Below are positions 57,153 to 64,000 of a stretch of DNA of 64,000 nt, piece after piece. The notes under the pieces are model-generated. The model saw only the letters and a list, made by a program, of their open reading frames with translations. It had not been told where the DNA came from and did no database searches. Both the position numbers and the translations under genes were made by a program. Origin of the DNA: Spirometra erinaceieuropaei (taxonomy: Eukaryota > Platyhelminthes > Cestoda > Diphyllobothriidea > Diphyllobothriidae); the NCBI GenBank assembly GCA_902702965.1, contig CACRXP010000012.1, forward strand, positions 1,511,383 to 1,575,382, written 5' to 3'. Each line of letters starts with the position of its first letter. The stretch's first letter is position 1.

Positions 57153-58964
57153 CTTAAAAAAGAAACAAGGTATGACAAACTCCCCTTTCAATTTGACAAA
57201 CAAACTTTACTTTGGGGGAAAATCTCCTCTTGCACAAAAACAAGGAGACGCTTGGAATTCGTTGGGGTAATTTTCCATGATGCTAGACTGTAGACTTACG
57301 CAGTATCTTATCAGAGCTCTCAAAACTGACCCACGTTCCCACAAACTTAAGCCGCCCCCTCGATCGTTTTAAGCAACTGACCAATAAGAAAGGTATTTAG
57401 ATGATGGGGTGCGTTTGCTTCATATTGCTTTACAGACGAAGACACCTAACCAGGCCAATTTAGGCCTGACTTTTCTTCTGGTGTGGGACAGGTATTCGCA
57501 AGTAGATCAGTTCCTTCTGAGCCTGTTCTCGCGCTCTTGAGGCTGAATCATGTGCATTCATGCAGTTTCGATGAACGCAGCTTCGTTTCAGTATAAACAC
57601 GGTCTGGTCTGCCTGCCATTTTAGTTATCTGCTCAGGACGTTAAGTCGTATCTATAATACTGGGTCTGAGTCTTTGCGGTTTCTTCCTAGTCTGTCGGCG
57701 CCTACACCAATGAGAACGTAAGGCAACCGTCTTTTTCAGGCAGTGGTCTGCAATTCCGGTGAATTGGTCACCCGATTGAAGTTGGGACAATTTCAGCACC
57801 GTTATTATGTTCATCGTGCTAGTTTTATGCTCGTTCTGGGAATCAGGGATCCAATCTTGTCGTCTAACTATTAGGACCCTTCGAATGCATCACAGATGAA
57901 AGTATTTTCGTGGCACGCACACCTTATCTAACCTCCCGCGCATTCTAAAGAGGCACGCAACACAAGGTCGATGTGCGCATTCTGATTGGTCAAAAAGATG
58001 ATACCACAATAGTTCTATACAGGACATTTGACATTCCGACGGTCGGGATTTTCGTTTGTCTTCCATGGAAGCGTAATTCCTGAAACACAACTACTGGCTT
58101 TTATGCATGTCGGAGAGGGGTTGTAACTCCTATCACGAACTCTATCAGTCTTTCGAGCGTTCACTCATCTACTGGTTGTGAACCTGGGAATATAGCAACC
58201 CTTCCGATACTAAAGAAATGATAGTTGAGGATGATTATTAATGACTGAAAAGTTGTACTCTCCAACTTTGTCGCTCCCTACATGGTCATATCTAAAACTT
58301 GGGTTTCTGTATGTCGGCCTCTAGTGAGCCAATCGAAAAAGGAGTGCTCTCACAATCCCCGAGGACAAAGATCAAAGCTATATGGGTCCTCTCAGACAAA
58401 TTCGTCCTTGCATCCACGCCCAGGGTTTCTGCACCCGCGCAAAAACCCAGGAACTATTAAAGGACTCGAGCCACGAGGATGACTTTTGAATTTCACAAGC
58501 TTTAAGTGTTTTTGAAATGCTCCCAACAGAAGGAGTGAGGGGCTGAACACCAAGATTTCGGAAACACGTTTCGCTCATCTGTTTGCTAATGAAGTAAACA
58601 AAGGGCAGTTTCTTTGGCACGCAGGATTCATCTGGTTCATTTCCTAATGTCGTGTAAACAGCGTGACCAGCGTCTATGAAATTCGGTAGAATAACCGAGA
58701 CACGTGCGTGTTTCTACTGCACTCAGAGTGATAATTATAGATTTGCACGTTTTCATGAAACCCCGGGCCAAAAATGACAAGTCCGGTTGGAATGATTACA
58801 CTCTTAGGTCGTCCATTAAGGTCTGGCAGAATTGTGAGGGCTCATATTGTATTACAGAAAATGCGGATTTTCATCTTGTCTTTTTCTCTTGGCTACTTGC
58901 ACATATGACAGGGGGAGAATAGTATCGGAACGAAATCTTTGAGGGGTGGCTTGCTGTGGCTTAC
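57153..58964 (-). other. SLC13 intron (1812 nt)
   Basis: Bounded by donor GTAAGC at 58964 and the acceptor at 57153. No recognisable repeat or exon inside. The open frames at 58282-58620 lack any known features. Confidence 0.65.
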
Positions 58965-59086
58965 CATAATGACCTTCGAAAGGGCATATCCGCCGCCCAT
59001 TAGGAGAATGACACCCCAGCTGCATCCTTTATTTGCTTGCTCCCAGGAGATAAGGCGCGAGTCGATCCTCTTGAAGGCCTGGTCTT
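58965..59086 (-). CDS. SLC13: SLC13-family transporter, exon with WGVILLMGGG motif
   Basis: This 122-nt exon enters in phase 1 (acceptor AAATTTTAG ending 59087) and leaves in phase 0 at donor GTAAGC. It reads EDQAFKRIDSRLISWEQANK, then GCSWGVILLMGGGYALSKVI and M. The W....K.PWG..LL.GGG.A...  pattern is diagnostic of SLC13/DASS transporters, at the helix leading into the second half of the transport core. The first Glu codon is split with the upstream exon. Confidence 0.93.
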
Positions 59087-59404
59087 CTAAAATTTGTGGT
59101 CAAATAGACGGATTTTAGCAGTGAAGTGTTGAGCTGTTCATCTCGGGGATTCACTAAAGCGGTAGGAGAGTTCACTATGTCTACAGGCGTGTTACGGTAA
59201 CAGGCATTTAGGTAATCATCCCATTAAATCTATGAAAAGTTAGGTGTAGGCGAGAAGGTTGGCCGATCCTGCGCATTCTCCGCCAAAAAGCTGTCCCGCC
59301 GGTTCGAAATCGAAGCTGGAGTGCGGCTGGTTGATGACGAGTAACAAATCCAAAACGGCTTAGTACGGCAGCCCTATACCTTTCTAGTTACTTTTCAGCA
59401 CAAT

Positions 59405-59430
59405 TATATATATATATATATATATATATA
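59405..59430. repeat. TA microsatellite
   Basis: About 13 TA units, in the SLC13 intron 59087-60959. Confidence 0.95.
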
Positions 59431-59815
59431 AATTTGCTCAGGAATGGGCGCACACTGATCCATTGGCTTACCGATGCAAACAAGCTTCACATGGGGGATA
59501 AGGGCAAAGAACAGGCAAACATCTACCAGGCCGATGTCGGCCAAGCTGTGATAGCAGAGGGTAGACGATAGAGTTTGGGGTGCAGATTGACACAACAACA
59601 TTTCGGGTTCGTTTGCCGTCATTCAGCCGATCATAACTCTAGTCACCAGCTGCGACCGGAAATACAAACATGCGCTCACACACTTGGCACACGCAGCCGG
59701 TCCACCACTGGGGTCTACCAGACGGGTCATAAGCACTTCATCAAACCGAAGTTAATTGGTGCCTCGCCATTTACCATCCTCTGTAGCTGCAGACCGGATA
59801 TACATATAGTTATGG

Positions 59816-59935
59816 TAGGGGGCGCTCACCGATCGTTCTTACGGAACTCACTCGTTCCGTAGTGCCTTATGGGCCCTCTCTCGAGCCCAACCAGCAGCCG
59901 CACAGCGGCACATGATATATAGGCAGAATAGCATT
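59816..59935. mobile_element. Hairpin MITE, half copy
   Basis: GGGGGCGCTCACCGATCGTT, then CTTACGGAACTCACTCGTTC and CTCTCGAGCCCAACCAGCAG, matches the left arm and loop of the element at 17010-17162. The right arm is missing and a SINE begins directly after. Confidence 0.7.
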
Positions 59936-59939
59936 ACCG

Positions 59940-60115
59940 ACAAAGACAAGGGAGACTGGAATGGCCATTTCTGACTTATTAGCCGTCGTCAGCCGGCCAT
60001 ACCCAACCCCGAAGTGTGGAACACCCGAGGCTCGAACTCGCGACCTGTTGGTTTAAAGGTCCACGCCTCTACCCACCGAGCCACGAGCCCGTTGCCCTGT
60101 CGGTTTTCGATCGTT
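59940..60115 (-). mobile_element. tRNA-derived SINE (left of inverted pair)
   Basis: The minus-strand head has box A TGGCTCGGTGGGTAGAGG (60066-60083) and box B GGTCGCGAGTTCGAGCCTC (60027-60045). The body reads GGCTGACGACGGCTAATAAG and the tail CTCCCTTGTCTTTGTCGG. It is well preserved. It lies head-to-head with the next copy, in the SLC13 intron. Confidence 0.85.
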
Positions 60116-60245
60116 GGACTTTAACTAACAGGTCGCGAGTTCGAGCCTCCGGTGTTCCACGCATCGGGGTTGGGCATGACTGGCTGACGACGGCTAATAA
60201 GCCACAAAAGGCCATTCCAGTCTCCCTTGTCTTTGTCGGTAATAA
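60116..60245 (+). mobile_element. tRNA-derived SINE (right of inverted pair)
   Basis: Plus-strand copy starting inside the head, with box B GGTCGCGAGTTCGAGCCTC at 60131, the body GGCTGACGACGGCTAATAAG, and the tail to CTTTGTCGGTAATA. The A box is missing. It forms an inverted repeat with 59940-60115. Confidence 0.8.
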
Positions 60246-60284
60246 CCTTCTACATATTGCTATATATAAAGTGTTGTACCTACA

Positions 60285-60445
60285 AAGACAACGGAGATCG
60301 AAATAGGCGTTATCAGCCGGTTATATGCAGTCACAAATGTAGATCAACTGGGATTCTGACTCGGGATTTTTGGTCATTGAGTCGAATGTCCTACCACTAT
60401 ATCACGGACTCGGCGTGCTGCCGCTCGTGATCGGGAATTTTAATT
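60285..60445 (-). mobile_element. Diverged tRNA-derived SINE
   Basis: Minus orientation: tail ACAAAGACAACGGAGATCGA, a degraded body, and a head resembling the copy at 445 (CGAGTCCGTGATATAGTGGT on the minus strand). Older than its neighbours. Confidence 0.6.
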
Positions 60446-60959
60446 ATGACAGACTAGAGCTCCCCAACCAGGTTACGGGGAATGCTGGCTCCTTTGCGCC
60501 TATTGGCTTTTGGAGAGTATAAAACACTGACAAGCAGGAGTGTGGTCGGGCAATTGCACTGACAGAATTTTTCCTTAAATGATAGCGAGTGAGGCTAACT
60601 GACCACATTACTTCCTTAGATTAGGCATAACTAACCTCTCTTGGCGCGAGAAACTCCAATTAATAATGGCTCAAAGTAAATGTCAACTTTAGTGTCAAGC
60701 ATTCTTTCGTGTATGAAGTCCACGCATCTGTAAAAATCAATCTCATGTTTAAAATGAGAATTATTTCACGTCTGCAACCATGCGTTCAATGACTCTAGGT
60801 GAACCATCGCATGGATTATGAGCTCTTTTGGAGGAATTCAACTTTTACAAGATTTATCTGTGGCAGAACAGCCCTAATGTTTTGGCATTATATTGACAGT
60901 TATATCCAATCCAAAAAGGTGGCTTAAAAGTGTTACGAGACAATAGACAAACATCCTAC

Positions 60960-61060
60960 CTCTTTCCTCCGCATTTAAGCGCACTCGCAGAGGATTGGTT
61001 GCAGGCAGCAGAAATGCCAATATCACGAAGAACACTGTAGCCTGAACGTCGTCGACAAAC
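60960..61060 (-). CDS. SLC13: SLC13-family transporter, exon
   Basis: This 101-nt exon lies between acceptor TTTTTCCCAAG (ending 61061) and donor GTAGGA at 60959. Two bases of a split Glu codon come from the upstream exon. It reads FVDDVQATVFFVILAFLLPA and TNPLRVRLNAEER. The family pattern is VTDATVALLIAILLFIIP at this position, a membrane helix entering the second repeat. It is joined upstream by a 46-nt intron. Confidence 0.9.
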
Positions 61061-61106
61061 CTTGGGAAAAAGTTAAGTTTTCAGGACTGACTAATTTATC
61101 ACTTAC
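61061..61106 (-). other. 46-nt GT-AG intron
   Basis: Starts GTAAGTGATA and ends CTTTTTCCCAAG. Phase 2. Removal joins ..GRVVE to FVDDVQ. Confidence 0.88.
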
Positions 61107-61235
61107 TCTACTACTCTGCCCTTGGCATCCTTAGTAGTCGGCATCAAACGTGACCAGCCGGGTACTCCAGGTTCGCGGCCAATCCAAAGCAGGATGAGCA
61201 GGACAAACATGATAAGACATGATATCTCTCCATAT
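61107..61235 (-). CDS. SLC13: SLC13-family sodium-coupled anion transporter, first visible exon
   Basis: SLC13 proteins carry dicarboxylates, citrate or sulfate across membranes with sodium. This 129-nt exon enters in phase 2 after acceptor CTGTATTTTTTTAG (ending 61236) and leaves in phase 2 at GTAAGT. It reads YGEISCLIMFVLLILLWIGR, then EPGVPGWSRLMP and TTKDAKGRVV(E). The LLW..R.PG..PGW pattern is characteristic of the family, in the middle of the protein. The N-terminal half (first helices and first substrate motif) is not seen in 61240-64000. Those exons are beyond the window or separated by a long intron that would contain the palindromic element and mariner copy. Confidence 0.92.
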
Positions 61236-61514
61236 CTAAAAAAATACAGAGGAATGGCCTTCAATAATTGACCAGACAAGCGGATATGCATTACAGTCGT
61301 TAGTATACCAGCAATGCGCATTCTTCAAGCGGTCTTTGTTTCGCTATCACTGGTGTGCGATCTGAGTCGTCCATACGAAGGTCCGCCGCACGTTGTGGGA
61401 GCCAGGTCGTGTGCGACACGATTAGCCGGGTTATTCAACGATGCCAGCCACCAGGCCGCATTAGCACCGTTTTGATTTCGGGGCAGGGTGGATGAGTGAG
61501 GGGAGAGGGAGATA
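61236..61514. other. No feature identified
   Basis: Probably intron of the SLC13-like gene. I found no upstream exon here. Confidence 0.4.
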
Positions 61515-62507
61515 CAGTAGGTGGGCTAACTCATGAAATGTCAACAGAAATTCCGAAATGCGTTTCAGTTTCGAAAAGATTAATTAAGTAGGGTTGTAAA
61601 ACTAGTCAGCCTGCAACATAGTTCTATAATACTTCAGTTATCTGAAAATGCCGGCTTTCGAACGAACTTCCATCCGACTGCATGCAAAAACTACACTCTG
61701 TAAAAAATAACTGCTTATGTAGCATGCATCTTTGTCAGTGATTTTTGATTCCCTTAAATGTCCAATTATATTTCATGGAAAACACGCATAAAATATCCAT
61801 TCATTTGCTCATTTGGTAGAAGATTATGTCTTCTTGCAATCTTATACTCGAAGAAAGGATATAATTCGGTTTTCAAAAACTGTTCCAATTCCGGAATAAT
61901 TTTAAATCCGCTCTACCGTTATTTTTGGATTCAGGGTTTCCAAACTGCATGCCGTATATTTTCCGCGCACGGAAAACCACACATTTCTCGACGGTAATAA
62001 AGGGGAGCCATATAGGATTCATAAAATTTAACAGTGGATTTGATTAATATTGTTACCTTTACAAGTCACATTGGTAAGTGCAGAGACATGGCGTTTTATG
62101 AAGGGCCATGTCAAGATATTTAAAAGTCCTACAATTAGAAATTTTTTTAAAACCAAATTATGTCCCTCCTTTGGGTACAAAGTTAGCAGAAGACGTGATT
62201 TTCTACCGAATGCGCAAAAGAATGAATATTTTTGCATATTTTCTATGAAATATAATTGGACATTTAGGGGCATCGAAAATCAATGAGAAATGTTCATGCT
62301 AATTGAGTTGTCCTTTTTTTACTGAGTGCAGTTTTTGCATGCAGCCGGAAGGAAGTTTATGCGAAAGCCGGCATCCTGCGGTAACTGCAGTATCATAGAA
62401 TTATGTTGCAAGATAATTAGTTTTACAACCCTACTTAATTAATCTTTTCGAAGCGAAAACACATTTCGGAATTTCGGTTGACATTTCATGAATAAGCCCA
62501 CCTAGTG
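61515..62507. mobile_element. TA-flanked palindromic DNA element, copy D (about 993 bp)
   Basis: It starts TA-CAGTAGGTGGGCTAACTCAT, then GAAATGTCAACAGAAATTCC, and ends with the inverted form through AATAAGCCCACCTAGTG at 62507. Inverted arms of about 370 bp enclose a central region with AAATTTAACAGTGGATTTGA. The right-hand TA is mutated to CA. Open frames at 61758-61997 and 62028-62286 are antiparallel images of the arms, not genes. Confidence 0.83.
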
Positions 62508-62699
62508 CACATGCCGCGAATGTCTGCCTTTCTGTGAATAAGTCCCCAGTGCTGCGTCCAATCCGCAGGCATGGGCCGAACGTCGTTGCTCGCGGCGGCC
62601 AAACTGTCACTCAAGCGCCGAAGTTGGATGACGCATAAATCTGGTTAAAGTTATGTTTTTTCCGATGGGAAACAAACGAACATGCTGAATAGATGTGCC
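62508..62699. other. No clear feature; possibly 5' part of the mariner copy
   Basis: Not recognisable by eye. It precedes the SDE-containing mariner segment. Confidence 0.3.
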
Positions 62700-62834
62700 A
62701 GTTAAGGCCTGCCATGTGCGGTCGTGAAGAAAGGACAGCTCACGGTGCTCTACTCCGACGAAAACCTCTTCACGGTCGATTCGGTGTCCAACAGCCGAAC
62801 AGGTCTCTACATAAGCCTCCTGAAGTCAACGAGG
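62700..62834 (+). pseudogene. Mariner-family transposase remnant, part 1
   Basis: The plus frame reads KGQLTVLYSDENLFTVDSVS then NSRTGLYIS. The LYSDE.LFTVD motif contains the second catalytic Asp of mariner-type DDE/D transposases. The frame is cut at 62834 by a small inverted-repeat insertion and resumes at 63199. Confidence 0.8.
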
Positions 62835-63207
62835 AGTAAGTTGTGATTTGGTAGCCCCACCTGATGGATACAATGCTGTTGGGGTTGGGGTTAAGGGTTA
62901 AGGTAAGGATTTATGGTTAGGTGTTATGTTTAGGGGTTATGGTTAGGGTTAGGGGTAAGGGTTTAGAATTAGGGGTTATACTTTGGAGTTCCGGTCGAGG
63001 TTAGGGGTTAGCGCAACTAGTTCTCAACCATCCAAAGTACAAATGCGCATTCCCAATAGCTTTTTTCATAAAACTACTTGACCTCGTCGCCTGGGCGTTC
63101 TCCGGCTGCACCTGTAAAAATCCCTATTACCACCGGTCCCGTTATGCAGGTGGTTGGGGTTTCTTTACTTCAGGCGGGGCTACACAACCAAATCTGACTC
63201 AACGAGG
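62826..63207. mobile_element. Small inverted-repeat element with telomere-like tract inserted in mariner gene
   Basis: TCAACGAGG occurs at 62826-62834 and again at 63199-63207, a 9-bp target duplication flanking a 364-bp insert. The insert ends share an inverted TAGCCCC(A/G)CCTGA core (62852-62864 and, reversed, near 63170-63182). They enclose GGTTAGGG-like degenerate repeats (62880-63010). The right half (CCGGTCCCGTTATGCAGGTG) matches the element at 11844-12072. It has no coding capacity. A 9-bp duplication is typical of Mutator-like transposons, but this is inference. Confidence 0.8.
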
Positions 63208-63720
63208 TACCTGACAATGTCAGGTAAAAGTTTCAGATTAAGCACTCCGCGTCAGTGATGGTCTTTGGCCTGACTGACTCAGACAGCAAAGTCATGCCAC
63301 CTGTGTTCACCGAGGTCGGGGTCGAAGTGAACACAGACGTGTACCTGGTTGTTCTTCAGAAGCATGTGAGGTGTCCTAGATATATTCCAACTACACTGCA
63401 GACGACACTGTGGTCTCCGAGCAAGATGGCGCGCCTCCACATATGTCACGGAAGACACAGAAGTGGATGGAAGACCACATGTCTTATTTCGGGCCCAAGA
63501 ATATGTAGCCTCCATATTCAACCGCTTAATTTCCATCGGACACAGAATTTAGGCCCATGTCGAGGAGAAGGTCTGCGACAAGCCTCGCAACAGTATTGAG
63601 GCCTTGAAGGTCTCCACTGCTAGGGGGAGGAACAAAACGTCACCGGAGTACATCAGGAACACGTGCACCAAGTTCAGACCGAAAATCGAATTAGTCACTG
63701 CTAACAGTGATTCTCATATT
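63208..63720 (+). pseudogene. Mariner-family transposase remnant, part 2
   Basis: After the insert the transposase resumes with a VPDNVR.KFQ segment, then SVMVFGLTDSDSKVMPPVFT and EVGVEVNTDVYLVVLQKHV (63256-63368). Next come frame-shifted pieces equivalent to KTQKWMEDHMSYFGPKNM (about 63450-63510, just after the eroded QQD(G)AP region with the third catalytic Asp) and the C-terminal STSGTRAPSSDRKSN-like tail. Several frameshifts and a stop make it inactive. Mariners move by cut-and-paste at TA sites, the same target as the palindromic elements in this window. Confidence 0.85.
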
Positions 63721-64000
63721 GCATAGCTCCTTTCTAATGTGAATATTGAGTTTTTTTTACGTAGAATGCACTCGTTCCGCCAGTCACTAGTTGTTAATCT
63801 GGGTCAGGCTGGGGTTTGAATCACTCAACTTACGAAATTAACGGCCGCATACGGTATATATGAAAGCTCCGATAAATGTCTAGGCTTGCAGACTTCGAAA
63901 AAAGGTAGAGCTGAAATATTTTAGGGCTATTGATTACGGTTATGCATAGGGACCAATTACAGCTGCTGAAAATATACTTCTCAACAACAGACCCAACTTC
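63721..64000. other. No feature identified
   Basis: No recognisable gene or repeat to the window end. No upstream SLC13 exon is seen. Confidence 0.35.

Noticed and set aside
1..64000. CRISPR arrays, bacterial operons, integrated virus genes
   Set aside because: No regularly spaced short repeats and no capsid, polymerase or envelope-like genes were seen. All reverse transcriptases are of non-LTR or Penelope-like type.

Overview
The window is eukaryotic and repeat-rich. It most likely comes from a flatworm, and the closest fit is a diphyllobothriid tapeworm of the Spirometra/Dibothriocephalus/Schistocephalus type. This rests on short exons with canonical splice sites (including introns of 31, 32 and 46 nt), an almost continuous carpet of decayed non-LTR retrotransposons, and an RTE-like element followed by C2H2 zinc-finger remnants that I associate from memory with that group. 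No database was searched, so the species call is inference. No bacterial-type genes, operons or CRISPR arrays are present.

Two host genes can be reconstructed, both on the minus strand. (1) A LIN54/tesmin-type CXC-domain DNA-binding protein runs from about 26.7 kb down to 18.48 kb. Six exons carry the two cysteine-rich CXC modules, the conserved hinge, the C-terminal helical region and an unusual C-terminal extension of about 270 residues. All exon phases agree. (2) The C-terminal half of an SLC13-family sodium-coupled anion transporter runs from 61.24 kb down to 49.98 kb in six exons (265 codons plus stop). Its 5' exons lie beyond the window or were not recognised. Three weak coding candidates (4.4-5.0, 5.97-6.12 and 9.45-9.60 kb) could be exons of unrecognised genes.

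The rest is mobile DNA. Between 26.9 and 46.2 kb there is a nested graveyard of CR1/Rex1/Jockey-like non-LTR elements. A minus-strand element (36.42 to 31.29 kb) is split by a plus-strand insertion (32.40-34.65 kb). A plus-strand element (36.72-41.03 kb) is split twice, by a non-autonomous repeat with 163-bp tandem units (37.71-38.69 kb) and by a second copy of the minus-strand family (39.06-40.57 kb). Further decayed copies occupy 26.9-31.0, 41.56-44.15 and about 46.0-46.2 kb. An RTE-like element covers 46.23-48.66 kb. Penelope-like GIY-YIG fragments lie at 12.05-12.86, 52.26-52.96, 55.14-55.66 and 7.7 kb. A decayed mariner transposase lies at 62.7-63.72 kb.

Non-coding mobile elements are also numerous. 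A family of about 990-bp nearly palindromic elements is flanked by TA (5.1, 12.9, 21.6, 53.8, 56.0 and 61.5 kb). tRNA-derived SINEs occur at 0.45, 2.26, 16.8, 19.45, 53.6, 59.95, 60.1 and 60.3 kb. Small inverted-repeat elements carry degenerate telomere-like tracts (11.85, 49.6 and 62.84 kb), and one of them interrupts the mariner gene with a 9-bp target duplication. A hairpin MITE lies at 17.0 and 59.8 kb. The first 18 kb holds little else I can identify.
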